NCBI GenBank assembly: GCA_003452915.1
Contig: DMMZ01000042.1
Location: 7,739 to 71,738 of the forward strand
Direction of reading: 5' to 3'
DNA length: 64,000 bases
Source of the DNA: Clostridiales bacterium
Lineage (GTDB): Bacteria > Bacillota > Clostridia > Oscillospirales > CAG-382
Part shown: positions 17,259 through 27,153 of the stretch, one piece after another
Numbering within the stretch: the first letter of the stretch is position 1
Layout: every line of letters begins with the position of its first letter
The notes under the pieces: generated by a model
Database searches by the model: none
Told to the model about the DNA's origin: nothing
Seen by the model: only the letters and a program-made list of their open reading frames with translations
Position numbers and translations under genes: made by a program

Positions 17259-20200
17259 ATGTTGGAAGATTTTAAAAAGACGTTTAAACGCTTGAATTTA
17301 AGTTCGTCAGAAGTAGGAATACTTCAAAAAATGAACTCCTTCAAGGTTAGGATTGATAAGGATAATAAGGCGATTGAGATCGACGCAGGCTTTTTGGAGC
17401 TTGTTGATTGCAAGCGCCTTTTTGAACTTGAGGATAATATAAAATCCACTTATGAGCTAACAAAAGTTCGTATTTTTCCGTCCTTTCCATCCTCATGTTT
17501 TAATCAAGACTGTGTAAAACGCCTTGTTGCTATAATAAAGCGTTATTTTGACAGCAGTATTGTGAACGGTTTTTTCGAGGGTTGTAAAACAGAATACAAT
17601 CCCGACGAGCGCAGTTTAACTGTTTCCTTGCGAGACGGGTTATCCGCACCACTATTGATCGAAAGCGGCGTAGACAAATTTTTTGAAGAATGTATTTCGC
17701 ATCAGTTTGCGTTAAATATAAAGGTTTATCTTGAGGGACAGGTTGCCGATTATTATGAGGCTCAAGGGCTTGAAAATCTTAAAGAAGCTGCTAGTAAAGC
17801 CTACACGCAGATAAAAGAAGTAGAAACGCTTGCTGAAAAAATAAATTCCTTTGCTCCTGTGGGTGATGAGGATGAGGTTATTTTTGAAGATGAGAATAAA
17901 TTCATAGTAAAGACAGGCAAGCTTAAACTTAATATGGAGAACCAGATACCTGTTTTCGGTAAAAGCAAGTATGATGACCTGATGCCGATAAGATCAATAA
18001 AAGATGGAAATACAATACGGTTTGCCGGAAAGCTGTTTGATGTTGAATCCAAGGATAATTATGATGGAAACAAGATAAACTACAAGTTTTATATGACCGA
18101 TCTTGTTGCTTCGGTCATAGTCAGGGTTTCTGCAGATAAGGACAAACCTCTTGATTTGCCGAAAGCTCCTGCATATCTTGTTATTGAAGGAAAAGCAGCA
18201 TTCAACAAGTTCGACAGCGAAGTTGTTGTCAAGGCTGACTTTGTTGCAGTGGTAAAAAATATCAGCAGGAAAGATACTCATCCGACACCACGAGTGGAAT
18301 TGCATTTACATACAAATATGTCTGCACTCGATGCTCTGACTGTCCCTGAGGATATAATACGTACAGCTTCCGAATGGGGAATGCCTGCTGTTGCGATTAC
18401 CGACCACGGTAACCTTCAAGCCTTTCCTGAAATCATGTTAGCCTGTAAAAAGAATAAGAACGTCAAGCCCATATATGGTATGGAGGGCTATTTAGTCGAT
18501 GATACCGCAAGAGCGGTTTATGAATATTCACACGAGAATAATATTGCTTTTAAAGATGGTACTTTTATAGTTTTTGATATAGAGACAACAGGTCTTTCAC
18601 CACAGAACTGCGGAATTACTCAGATCGGTGCTTTAAAATACCATGATGGCGAAGTTATCGACCGCTTTGAGACTTTTGTCAATCCTGATATGCCTATTCC
18701 TGAGAACATAACAAATCTGACAGGCATTACCGACGACATGGTAAAGGATGCTCCCAGCCAGAAGGATGCTGTAAAGGCTTTTTTAAATTACGCAGGCGAT
18801 CATATGCTTGTTGCACACAACGCACCATTTGATATCGGTTTTATCCGCAAGGTTGCTACCGAAAATAAAATTAAATTTACTAATTCTTATCTTGATACTG
18901 TTTCCATGTCAAGATATTTGAATACTGATATTTCAAAGCATACTCTTGATTCGCTTGCAAGGTATTTTTCTCTGGGCGAATTCGACCATCACCGTGCAGG
19001 GGATGACACCGAGATGCTTGCAAAGATTTTTGAACAGCTTATAAAAAAGTTGGCTGCAAACGGAATTGCCGACATAGATATGCTACTTGATGATATGGCA
19101 CGGAATTCCGATCCGAAGAGATTAAAATATCATCATATTATTATTTTGGTAAAAAATCTTACAGGTCTGAAAAATCTATACAAATTAGTTTCCCGTTCTT
19201 ATATTGATTATTACCACCGTTTCCCCAGAATTCCCAAGACGCTTTTAAAGGATTTCAGAGATGGTTTAATTTTAGGCAGTGCCTGTGTTGACGGAGAATT
19301 GTATCAGGCAATACTTGACAACAAATCCAATGGTGATTTAATAAAAATTGCTTCCTTTTATGATTATCTGGAGATTCAGCCAAATTCAAACAACTACTTT
19401 CTTGTTGAAGAGGACAAGCTCGGTGTAGATAAAGCAGCAGCCGAAAAACAGTTATGTGCGAATGTTAAAAAGATTGTTGAGCTGGGTGAAAAGTTGAAAA
19501 AACCTGTATGTGCTACGGGCGACGTACACTTTCTTGAAGAGGATGATGAGTTATACCGCAAGATACTGCAGTATGGAATGGGATATTCTAACTCTGACCG
19601 AAACACACGCCTTTATTTCAAGACCACACAGGAGATGCTTGATGAGTTCGCTTTCCTTGGTACCGAAAAAGCGGAAGAGGTTGTTATTACAAACACTCGA
19701 ATGATTGCCGATATGGTTGAGGTAATCAAGCCTATTCCAGATGGTGCTTTTGCACCGAAAATTGAAGGTGCAGAGGACGAGTTAGTCGATATCTGCTACA
19801 AAACCGCCAAGGAAATGTATGGCGACCCACTGCACGAAATAGTTCAAAAACGTATTGAAAAGGAATTAAGTTCAATTATAAAGAACGGTTTTGCGGTGCT
19901 TTATATTATAGCACGCAAGCTTGTAAAAAACAGCGAGGAGCATGGCTATCTTGTAGGCTCAAGAGGGTCGGTCGGCTCGTCTTTTATAGCTACGCTTGCT
20001 GGAATTTCCGAGGTCAATCCACTACCACCGCATTATCGTTGTCCAAAGTGCAAAAACACTATTTTCTTTACTGATGGCAGTATCGGAAGCGGTTTTGATT
20101 TGGAGGACAAGGATTGCGAGGATTGCGGTGTAAAAATGCTTCAAGACGGACACGACATTCCGTTCGAGACATTTCTAGGCTTTCATGGTGAAAAAGCACC

Positions 20201-21617
20201 CGATATTGACCTTAACTTCTCAGGTGACGTGCAAAGAGAAGCACACAAATTCACCGAGGTATTGTTCGGAAAGGAAAATATATTCCGTGCTGGAACGGTC
20301 GGTACTCTTCAGTCAAAAACCTGTTTTGGTTTTGTAAGAGATTTTCTGCAGGAAAAGAATTTGAACCTCACAAAAGCAGAGCAAAACCGTCTGGTCAGTG
20401 GAATGGTAGGCGTAAAGCGTACCACAGGGCAACACCCCGGTGGAATTATAGTTATTCCAAAGGAATATGAGATTTATGACTTTACACCGATTCAGCATCC
20501 TGCTGATAAATCAAGCAGTGGAGTTATAACAACCCACTTTGCGTTTACATATTTACACGATACTGTTTTAAAGCTCGATATTCTCGGTCATGATGCTCCG
20601 ACACTATATAAAATGTTTGAGAAATATACAGGAATCGACGTAAGAACGCTACCGATGAATGATAAAAATGTAATGGAGCTTCTTCTGTCAACAGAGAGTA
20701 TCGGTGTTAAGCCGAATCAGATTGGCAGTGATATTGCAACCTTCGGGCTACCCGAACTGGGAACAAAATATGTCCGACAGATGATTATTGATATAAAACC
20801 AACGAACTTTTCCGCACTAGTTCAAATTTCAGGGTTATCTCATGGCAAAGGTATTTGGCTTGGTAACGGTGACGAACTGATTAAAAACGGAACCTGTACC
20901 ATTAATGAAATAATCGGTACAAGAGACAGCATAATGAATTACCTCCTGCATAAGGATCTTGAAAGCCCAATGGCTTTTAAAATAATGGAAAGCGTGCGTA
21001 AAGGTAAAGGCGTTACTCCTGAAATGGAAGAGGCGATGAGAAAATGCGATGTTCCTGAATGGTATATTGCCTCTTGTAAAAAGATAAATTATATGTTTCC
21101 GAAAGCACATGCTGCTGCTTATTTAATGGCTGCCTTGCGTATTGGTTGGTTCAAGGTCTATAAGCCGGTAGCTTTTTATGCAAGTTATTTTACTGTAAAG
21201 TCAGATAGTTTTGACGGTCAGCTTGTTATGGAAGGTGGTAACGCAATCCGCAAAAAGCTTGAGGAATATGAGAGTATACCCGAACAGACCGCAAAGGACG
21301 AGGATACTATCGTATTCTTGCAAATAGCTGCGGAAATGGTTGCAAGAGGTATAGAGTTTTTGCCTGTGGATATCTATAAGTCAGAGGCTTTTGCATTTGT
21401 CCCTGAGGACGGCAAGGTTCGTCTGCCACTTTGCGCATTAAATGGGCTTGGTGAGACAGCAGCTCAGAATATCTATAATGCTATTAAGAACAGCACAGCA
21501 ACCACTCTTGAGGAGTTGAAAACAGTTGCTTCCCTTAACAAGAATGTAGTTGATTTATTATTACAGAATAACTGCCTTGGCGGACTGCCTATTTCCGATC
21601 AGATCAGTATGTTTTGA
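17259..21617 (+). CDS. polC: DNA polymerase III alpha subunit, PolC type
   Basis: PolC is the replicative polymerase of low-GC Gram-positives. The 1452 residues contain, in order, N-terminal domains and an OB fold. A PHP domain begins near residue 347 (VELHLHTNMSALDA) and is interrupted by a DEDD proofreading exonuclease with DIETTG from residue 440. The polymerase core has the zinc-binding CPKC...CEDCG and the catalytic aspartates in PDIDLNFSG at about 981-989. The C-terminus is complete (ISMF). The exonuclease insertion in PHP distinguishes it from DnaE. It ends the operon that starts at pyrH. Confidence 0.97.
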   Translation: MLEDFKKTFKRLNLSSSEVGILQKMNSFKVRIDKDNKAIEIDAGFLELVDCKRLFELEDNIKSTYELTKVRIFPSFPSSCFNQDCVKRLVAIIKRYFDSSIVNGFFEGCKTEYNPDERSLTVSLRDGLSAPLLIESGVDKFFEECISHQFALNIKVYLEGQVADYYEAQGLENLKEAASKAYTQIKEVETLAEKINSFAPVGDEDEVIFEDENKFIVKTGKLKLNMENQIPVFGKSKYDDLMPIRSIKDGNTIRFAGKLFDVESKDNYDGNKINYKFYMTDLVASVIVRVSADKDKPLDLPKAPAYLVIEGKAAFNKFDSEVVVKADFVAVVKNISRKDTHPTPRVELHLHTNMSALDALTVPEDIIRTASEWGMPAVAITDHGNLQAFPEIMLACKKNKNVKPIYGMEGYLVDDTARAVYEYSHENNIAFKDGTFIVFDIETTGLSPQNCGITQIGALKYHDGEVIDRFETFVNPDMPIPENITNLTGITDDMVKDAPSQKDAVKAFLNYAGDHMLVAHNAPFDIGFIRKVATENKIKFTNSYLDTVSMSRYLNTDISKHTLDSLARYFSLGEFDHHRAGDDTEMLAKIFEQLIKKLAANGIADIDMLLDDMARNSDPKRLKYHHIIILVKNLTGLKNLYKLVSRSYIDYYHRFPRIPKTLLKDFRDGLILGSACVDGELYQAILDNKSNGDLIKIASFYDYLEIQPNSNNYFLVEEDKLGVDKAAAEKQLCANVKKIVELGEKLKKPVCATGDVHFLEEDDELYRKILQYGMGYSNSDRNTRLYFKTTQEMLDEFAFLGTEKAEEVVITNTRMIADMVEVIKPIPDGAFAPKIEGAEDELVDICYKTAKEMYGDPLHEIVQKRIEKELSSIIKNGFAVLYIIARKLVKNSEEHGYLVGSRGSVGSSFIATLAGISEVNPLPPHYRCPKCKNTIFFTDGSIGSGFDLEDKDCEDCGVKMLQDGHDIPFETFLGFHGEKAPDIDLNFSGDVQREAHKFTEVLFGKENIFRAGTVGTLQSKTCFGFVRDFLQEKNLNLTKAEQNRLVSGMVGVKRTTGQHPGGIIVIPKEYEIYDFTPIQHPADKSSSGVITTHFAFTYLHDTVLKLDILGHDAPTLYKMFEKYTGIDVRTLPMNDKNVMELLLSTESIGVKPNQIGSDIATFGLPELGTKYVRQMIIDIKPTNFSALVQISGLSHGKGIWLGNGDELIKNGTCTINEIIGTRDSIMNYLLHKDLESPMAFKIMESVRKGKGVTPEMEEAMRKCDVPEWYIASCKKINYMFPKAHAAAYLMAALRIGWFKVYKPVAFYASYFTVKSDSFDGQLVMEGGNAIRKKLEEYESIPEQTAKDEDTIVFLQIAAEMVARGIEFLPVDIYKSEAFAFVPEDGKVRLPLCALNGLGETAAQNIYNAIKNSTATTLEELKTVASLNKNVVDLLLQNNCLGGLPISDQISMF

Positions 21618-21630
21618 TAATTAAATTATG

Positions 21631-21659
21631 TTGCAAAGTATAGTTGTTTGTGTTAAAAT
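21631..21659 (+). promoter_or_regulatory. Promoter after polC
   Basis: TTGCAA (21631-21636), a 17-base spacer and TAAAAT (21654-21659), 34 bases before the PHP phosphatase start. It suggests a new transcription unit after polC. Confidence 0.55.
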
Positions 21660-21692
21660 GCAAAATAATTAAAATTAAAGGTATTTAAAGGT

Positions 21693-22517
21693 ATGTATGA
21701 TTATCATATGCACTCGTTATATTCGGGTGATATTCCAAAGGGAAAAGGAAATTCTGTAGACGAGCTGTGTGAGACAGCAATTGCAAGAGGTTTTACCGAA
21801 ATTGCAATTACAGACCATTGTGACATAGACGGAATTTATTATGGGGCATTCCCGAAGCTTGATATAAACGGAGTTTACAGAGATATTTTAAGGGTAAGAG
21901 AAAAATATTTCGATAAATTGAGCTTGCTTTTCGGAATAGAAATCGGTCAAGCAAGCCATATGCCGCTTGAAACAAATCTTTTGTTGGAGCGTTATCCTTT
22001 TGATTATGTAATCGGCTCGGTACATTCAGTCAGAGGTATAATTGATTTTGCTGAACTAAAAATAAATGAAGTAACCGATGCCGAATTGCTTTTACTCTGG
22101 GATAAATATATTTTGGAGATGAAAGAGCTTATCCATTGGGGAAACTTTTGCACACTTGCACATATAACTTATCCGTTTCGTTATTTGAAATTTGCGGGAA
22201 GAGAAAAACTGCTTGACCTTGAAAATAAGGGCAGAGAGTTATTTGAGGAAATTTTAAAAGCAATTATACAAAAAGGTATAAGCCTTGAGGTGAATACCTC
22301 GGGTATCCGTCAGGGACTCGGTCAGACGATGCCTAATGATGATTTAATCCGTTTTTACAAGGAACTGGGCGGTGAGATGATTACTATCGGAAGTGATGCA
22401 CATTACGCTCGTGATTTAGGTGTTGATATAAAAGAAACAAGAGAAAAGCTAAAGGCTTTTGGTTTTAAATATATCACCAGATACAAAAACCGTAAACCGT
22501 TTTTAGAAAAAATGTAG
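21693..22517 (+). CDS. PHP-family histidinol-phosphatase-like protein
   Basis: The protein has 274 residues. The PHP metal ligands are visible: DYHMHSLYSGD at the N-terminus, EIAITDHCD at about 30-40, and the C-terminal IGSDAHYARDLG. The best family match is HisK/HisJ histidinol phosphatase, which removes phosphate from L-histidinol phosphate. No other his gene is in the window, so a different phosphoester substrate is possible. Confidence 0.85.
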   Translation: MYDYHMHSLYSGDIPKGKGNSVDELCETAIARGFTEIAITDHCDIDGIYYGAFPKLDINGVYRDILRVREKYFDKLSLLFGIEIGQASHMPLETNLLLERYPFDYVIGSVHSVRGIIDFAELKINEVTDAELLLLWDKYILEMKELIHWGNFCTLAHITYPFRYLKFAGREKLLDLENKGRELFEEILKAIIQKGISLEVNTSGIRQGLGQTMPNDDLIRFYKELGGEMITIGSDAHYARDLGVDIKETREKLKAFGFKYITRYKNRKPFLEKM

Positions 22518-22536
22518 AAGAAAGGCAATTTTTAAT

Positions 22537-23016
22537 ATGAAAAACAAAATTTTAACACATCTCGAAAACGATGCAAGACTTACCCCTGTACAGCTTGCCG
22601 TTATGCTCGGAACAACAGAAGAGAAGGTTCGTGCTGTAATTGACGAGTGTGAAGCAGAAGGCAGTATCCTTTCCTACCGAACGGTTATAAATTGGGACAA
22701 GACAGGTAAAGAAAGCGTTATTGCTCTGATCGAGCTTAAAACTATTCCTCAAAAGGACAGGGGATTTGATTGTGTTGCTGAGAAAATCGCAAATTTCCCG
22801 GAAGTAAAAAGTGTTTATCTCATGTCGGGCGGTTTTGACCTTGCGCTAACTCTTGAGTGCAGGACGATGCGTGATGTGGCGGTATTTGTAGCGGAAAAGC
22901 TGGCGACCATTGAGGGGGTAACCTCAACGGCGACCCATTTCGTTTTACAAAAGTATAAGGATAACGATGTTATCTTTGAACCCGACACAACCGATAAGAG
23001 AGGAAATACTTGGTAA
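22537..23016 (+). CDS. Lrp/AsnC family transcriptional regulator
   Basis: The protein has 159 residues with an N-terminal winged helix (LTPVQLAVMLGTTEEKVRAVI) and a C-terminal RAM/AsnC ligand domain (VYLMSGGFDLALTLE). Such proteins sense amino acids. Its TAA overlaps the ATG of the following aminotransferase gene by one base (TAATG), so the two are translationally coupled and probably functionally linked. Confidence 0.9.
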   Translation: MKNKILTHLENDARLTPVQLAVMLGTTEEKVRAVIDECEAEGSILSYRTVINWDKTGKESVIALIELKTIPQKDRGFDCVAEKIANFPEVKSVYLMSGGFDLALTLECRTMRDVAVFVAEKLATIEGVTSTATHFVLQKYKDNDVIFEPDTTDKRGNTW

Positions 23017-24182
23017 TGTTTGATTATAAAGAAACTTTGTCGGACAGGATTGTAAATATCAAGCCGTCCGGTATAAGAAAATTTTTTGACATACTGGACG
23101 AGATGAAGGATGTTGTATCGCTTACGGTAGGACAGCCTGATTTCGTTACGCCCTGGCATATCAGGGAAGCAGGTATAAAAAGTCTGGAACAGGGAAGAAC
23201 CTATTATACCTCTAACAACGGTATTATGGAGATGCGTGAGGAAATTGCAAAATATCAATCACGTCGTTTTGGGCTTGAATACTCACCGAAAAACGAAATA
23301 ATTGTTACTGTCGGCGGTAGTGAAGCTATTGATATGGCAATAAGGACACTGACAAATGCAGGGGATGAAATTATTGTTCCCGAACCTTGTTTTGTTTGTT
23401 ATTCTCCGCTTGTTACACTTGCCGGCGGTGTTCCTGTGCCGATTTGTCTTAAAAAAGAAAACTCTTTTAAACTGACGGCAAAAGAATTAAAAGAAGCAAT
23501 CACACCAAAAACAAAAGCACTTGTGCTTCCATTCCCCAACAATCCTACAGGCGCTTGTATGAATAAGCGCGATCTTGAGCAGATTGCCGAGGTTATCAGA
23601 GAAACTAACATTGTTGTTATATCGGATGAAATTTATGCCGAGCTTACTTACGATGAACCGCATACTTCGATAGCAACACTTGAGGGTATGCGTGAACGAA
23701 CTATAATTATCAACGGTTTTTCAAAAGCATACGCAATGACAGGTTGGAGACTTGGTTATACATTAGCTCCACAGCTTTTTACAGCACAGATGGCTAAGGT
23801 ACATCAGTTCGGAATAATGTGTGCACCTACAACAAGTCAATTTGCTGCTGTTTCGGCTTTAAAGAACGGTGATGGCGATATTGAATATATGAAGGGTGAA
23901 TATGATTCCAGAAGAAGATATATAATAAACCGCTTAAAAGAAATAGGTATAGATTGTTTCATGCCGGAGGGTGCATTTTATGTATTCCCGGATATCTCGC
24001 ATTATGGCATGACAAGCGAAAAATTCTGCGAACGTTTATTAATGGAAAAAGGTGCCGCAATTGTTCCGGGAACTGCTTTTGGGGTTTGTGGAGAGGGCTT
24101 TGTCAGAATTTCCTATGCTTATTCCATTCGTCAGATTGATAAAGCACTGACACTTTTAGATGAGTTTGTAAAGAGTTTATAA
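23016..24182 (+). CDS. PLP-dependent aminotransferase, class I/II
   Basis: The protein has 388 residues and belongs to the AspC/PatA-like fold-type I aminotransferases. Landmarks are VGQPDFVTP, FPNNPTGA (about 170), SDEIYAEL, and SKAYAMTGWRLGY with the PLP lysine. The start is the ATG at 23016 in TAATG overlap with the Lrp gene; the TTG 6 bases upstream lacks a site. The substrate cannot be read from sequence. Aspartate, aromatic or diaminopimelate-type transamination are all possible. Coupling to Lrp suggests amino-acid-responsive control. Confidence 0.9.
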   Translation: MFDYKETLSDRIVNIKPSGIRKFFDILDEMKDVVSLTVGQPDFVTPWHIREAGIKSLEQGRTYYTSNNGIMEMREEIAKYQSRRFGLEYSPKNEIIVTVGGSEAIDMAIRTLTNAGDEIIVPEPCFVCYSPLVTLAGGVPVPICLKKENSFKLTAKELKEAITPKTKALVLPFPNNPTGACMNKRDLEQIAEVIRETNIVVISDEIYAELTYDEPHTSIATLEGMRERTIIINGFSKAYAMTGWRLGYTLAPQLFTAQMAKVHQFGIMCAPTTSQFAAVSALKNGDGDIEYMKGEYDSRRRYIINRLKEIGIDCFMPEGAFYVFPDISHYGMTSEKFCERLLMEKGAAIVPGTAFGVCGEGFVRISYAYSIRQIDKALTLLDEFVKSL

Positions 24183-24218
24183 ATTCGTTATATTGTTTTC
24201 GAAAGGGTATTTTCGATT

Positions 24219-25058
24219 ATGACAGAAAAAGCATATGCTAAAATTAATCTTACTCTTGATGTTTTAAATAAGCGAGATGATGGTTATCACGAAATAAAAA
24301 CAGTTATGCAGACCGTTACTCTCTGTGATATTCTTGATGTTGAGAAAGAAAAAGATATTTTAATTTATTCCGACAAGCGATTTATTCCAACAGACAAACG
24401 TAATCTTATTTTCAAGGCGTGTGAGAGGTTCTTTGAGTTTACCGAAATAAAAAGCGGTGCGAAAATTAATCTGGTCAAGCGAATTCCGGTTGCCGCAGGA
24501 CTTGCAGGTGGCAGTACTGATGCGGCAGCTACTTTAAGAGCGCTAAACCGCCTGTATAAAACAAAACTCTCCGATGATGAGCTATGTAAAATAGGAGCTA
24601 CCTTTGGTGCGGATATCCCTTTTTGTATTAAGGGCGGAACAGCTTTATGCGAGGGGATCGGCGAAAAAATAACCGCTTTACAGCATGTTCCGCAGATGTT
24701 TGTTGTAATTTCCATCGGCGGAGAAGGTATGTCCACCCCTGTTATGTACGCTGATTTTGATAAAAGAACAAACCTTGCCTATATAGATAACGACGGTATG
24801 ATAAATTCGATTAATAAAGGCGACAGAGAAGGAATTATTTCAAGACTCGGTAATGTATTCGAAGAAATCTGCATAGATAAAAGACCTTTTGTTTCGGTTA
24901 TAAAAAAATTAATGCTCGAGAATGGTGCATTAAACGCAATTATGAGCGGAAGCGGACCGTCGGTATTCGGTATTTTCGAAAGCAGAAAAATGGCAGTTAA
25001 CTGTGCCGAAATACTTAAAGATAAAGGGTATTACGCTTTTCATGGAACGACGGTGTAA
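24219..25058 (+). CDS. ispE: 4-diphosphocytidyl-2-C-methyl-D-erythritol kinase
   Basis: IspE phosphorylates CDP-ME in the MEP pathway. The 279-residue protein begins AYAKINLTLDVLNKR.DGYHEI, the family signature. It has the GHMP-kinase ATP loop PVAAGLAGGSTDAAATL at about 90-106 and the C-terminal MSGSGPSVFGIF. GAAAGGG precedes the ATG. The gene stands away from dxr and ispG, as is common. Confidence 0.96.
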   Translation: MTEKAYAKINLTLDVLNKRDDGYHEIKTVMQTVTLCDILDVEKEKDILIYSDKRFIPTDKRNLIFKACERFFEFTEIKSGAKINLVKRIPVAAGLAGGSTDAAATLRALNRLYKTKLSDDELCKIGATFGADIPFCIKGGTALCEGIGEKITALQHVPQMFVVISIGGEGMSTPVMYADFDKRTNLAYIDNDGMINSINKGDREGIISRLGNVFEEICIDKRPFVSVIKKLMLENGALNAIMSGSGPSVFGIFESRKMAVNCAEILKDKGYYAFHGTTV

Positions 25059-25135
25059 TATATAAATTTCTGTTTTGTTTGCATAAAAGTAATATAATTT
25101 TATATAAATTATTTATATTTGGTTAGGTGTGTTTT

Positions 25136-25613
25136 ATGACTGATATTTCATTAAAAGTTGTTGAAAAAACGACATTTTACAGTGGTTAAATCTTTCACAC
25201 GAGTATGATGTATATGTTAAGGAACTGGTCGGAAACTTAATCCAATGGTATGATGGTAACGAAAAAGATATTGCTTTTTCTCGTTATATGAATACAAAAA
25301 TTGCAAAAAAAGAAGCAATTATGGCAATAGATAGTATTGGCACAAATTGTTTAGGCATTATTGCTTTTTCAAGAACATACAATCGGATTACATTTTTTGG
25401 TGTATCTCATAAAGCTAATTTTAATTCTGTAAGTAAATTACTTATTGATCTTTGAGTCAATTGGATACAGATAAACAGATATCAGTGAATGTTATTAAGT
25501 GTGATGCAGAAATAATACGTAATGAGCAAAAAATATTTTCTGATTATGGATTTGTATTCAATAGATCAGAATTTGAAAACGGTGTTCCGGTTGATAAGTT
25601 GTGCAGATTATGA
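25136..25613 (+). pseudogene. Broken GNAT-like acetyltransferase gene
   Basis: Three successive frames give one continuous-looking protein. The first runs from ATG 25136 (TDISLKVVEKTTFYSG then stop). The second is a long block from about 25180 (WLNLSHEYDVYVKELVGNL ... IAFSRTYNRITFFGV) to a stop at 25453. The third runs to 25613, ending FVFNRSEFENGVPVDKLCRL. The layout and the end (YGFVFNRSEF) resemble GNAT acetyltransferases, but motif A is not clear. At least two frameshifts are needed, so it is dead unless the sequence is wrong. A terminator follows. Confidence 0.55.
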
Positions 25614-25625
25614 GCAAAATACAAA

Positions 25626-25661
25626 ATAGACAACGGAAAATAACCGTTGTCTATAATTTTT
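25626..25661. terminator. Bidirectional terminator
   Basis: ATAGACAACGG and CCGTTGTCTAT form an 11-bp stem with a short loop, flanked by A- and T-rich ends, between convergent genes. Confidence 0.75.
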
Positions 25662-25675
25662 ATTACGATTTATTA

Positions 25676-26365
25676 TTATACCATCATCGGGACAAGACTT
25701 GTTCTTTCTGCTATCGCTCTATATATAAGTTTATGTCCTTCTTTATTTGGATGAATTCCGTCCTCGCATAGGTAATCGGTTATACTGTTTTTTTGATTAA
25801 AGAAAATGCTTCTTATATCAAATAGGGGTAGGTTAAATAACTTTGATATCTGTTTTACAGCATCACTATACATTGACTGCCAGCGTCCGATATGCTCAAC
25901 GTCCCCCAAAAACCCCAGTATTTTTTCTTTATCCAGACCCTTACTTACCCAATTAAAAAATCGCTTTGAATCTATCGGCGGAAGTGTAACCAAAACAGGA
26001 CGGCTTCCTGCTGCTTGAATTTTTTTTATCATATAAATATATTTTTCCTTGAAATCCTCAATAGGTGTGTTACAATCGTGATTAATATCGGGATTTTCTG
26101 CTACTGCTGCCCAGTTAAAATCACAATCGTTTCCACCGAACTCTAGAAAGGTATAATCGTAATTTTTCAGCTCATTTTCTACCTTTTCAAGCAGATTCAT
26201 CCCTTTAGTAATTGTACAACCAAAACAAGCTATGCTTTCTATTTCAATATTACTATGCTGTTGAATCATATTTATAAAATTATCTTTAAGCATAGAATAT
26301 CTCTGCTTTTTACTGTCATAAATCACGCCTTTTACTATAGAGTCACCGAATACACAAACTTTCAT
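25676..26365 (-). CDS. SGNH/GDSL-family hydrolase
   Basis: The protein has 229 residues from ATG 26365, which is preceded by AAAGGA 7 bases upstream; the longer frame has no ribosome site. Motifs of SGNH esterases are visible: VFGDSIVKG with the nucleophile serine, FGGNDCDF with the Asn, and DGIHPN with the Asp-His pair near the C-terminus. No signal peptide, so it is cytoplasmic. It may act on acyl or acetyl esters of carbohydrates, but the substrate is unknown. It is a monocistronic unit with its own promoter and terminator. A second SGNH gene lies at 50394-51002. Confidence 0.85.
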   Translation of the reverse strand: MKVCVFGDSIVKGVIYDSKKQRYSMLKDNFINMIQQHSNIEIESIACFGCTITKGMNLLEKVENELKNYDYTFLEFGGNDCDFNWAAVAENPDINHDCNTPIEDFKEKYIYMIKKIQAAGSRPVLVTLPPIDSKRFFNWVSKGLDKEKILGFLGDVEHIGRWQSMYSDAVKQISKLFNLPLFDIRSIFFNQKNSITDYLCEDGIHPNKEGHKLIYRAIAERTSLVPMMV

Positions 26366-26402
26366 AAAAATATCCTTTACATTGTATAATATGATAATCG
26401 AT

Positions 26403-26431
26403 ATTATATTACGCAATTAACAATATGTCAA
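26403..26431 (-). promoter_or_regulatory. Promoter of the SGNH hydrolase gene
   Basis: On the minus strand, TTGACA (26426-26431), a 17-base spacer and TATAAT (26403-26408), both perfect. Confidence 0.8.
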
Positions 26432-26447
26432 GAGGGAAATTTAATTA

Positions 26448-26476
26448 TTTACAAATAATAAAAATTATGATATAAA
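26448..26476 (+). promoter_or_regulatory. Promoter of the DUF1836 gene
   Basis: TTTACA (26448-26453), a 17-base spacer and TATAAA (26471-26476), 32 bases before the start codon. Confidence 0.6.
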
Positions 26477-26508
26477 TAATATAAGCATAATAAATCGGGG
26501 GCAGAAAT

Positions 26509-27087
26509 ATGGAATCGATAAAAGAATTAAAAGAAAAACTGCGTACAACAAGGCCTGTAGGCTGGGAGCAGTTTCCCGATATTGAACTATATAAAGATCA
26601 GGTGCTTTCGTATATGCAAAGGCAGGCTCTGCCCTCAGAGGGTGAGGAAGCTTTGACAGGTGCGATGATTAATAATTACATTAAAGCTGGTGTGCTTCCT
26701 CGTCCGAACGGAAAAAAGTACGGAAAAGAACACCTTGCGTTTTTAACTGCAATTTGTGCATTAAAGCCTGTAATGAGTGTTAATAACATGGAATATTTGC
26801 TGGGCAAACAGGGTGGAGATGTTGATGCAAAGAGTTTTTATGAGCTTTTAAACGAATATATTGACAAAGCCATGATCGATACAGCTAATAATCTGGACAA
26901 TAACCTTGAAGAAAATGATTTACCCGAATATATTTTATCCATTGCCTTACAGGCAGCAGGTTTAAGAATAATATGTGAAAGTCTTTTGCATATTATGCGT
27001 CAATCAGATAATGAAAAAGAAAAGGAAAAAAAGACGCAAAACGGCACTAAAAAGGAAAAGAAGGAAAATAAGGACGATAAAAAATAG
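26509..27087 (+). CDS. DUF1836 domain protein (HTH-like regulator)
   Basis: The protein has 192 residues. The DUF1836 core runs from about 20 to 160: an N-terminal MerR-like helix-turn-helix (LTGAMINNYIKAGVLPRPN, KKYGKEHLAFL) followed by helices. The C-terminal tail is highly charged (K/E rich). These proteins are presumed transcription regulators in Firmicutes with unknown targets. A GGGG-containing ribosome site precedes the ATG. spoIIR follows after 66 bases on the same strand. Confidence 0.82.
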   Translation: MESIKELKEKLRTTRPVGWEQFPDIELYKDQVLSYMQRQALPSEGEEALTGAMINNYIKAGVLPRPNGKKYGKEHLAFLTAICALKPVMSVNNMEYLLGKQGGDVDAKSFYELLNEYIDKAMIDTANNLDNNLEENDLPEYILSIALQAAGLRIICESLLHIMRQSDNEKEKEKKTQNGTKKEKKENKDDKK

Positions 27088-27153
27088 CTTGAAGTCTTGA
27101 TTTACCGCCAATAATAGTTTTGTAACAAATTATTATCGGAGGAAAATTTTTAA

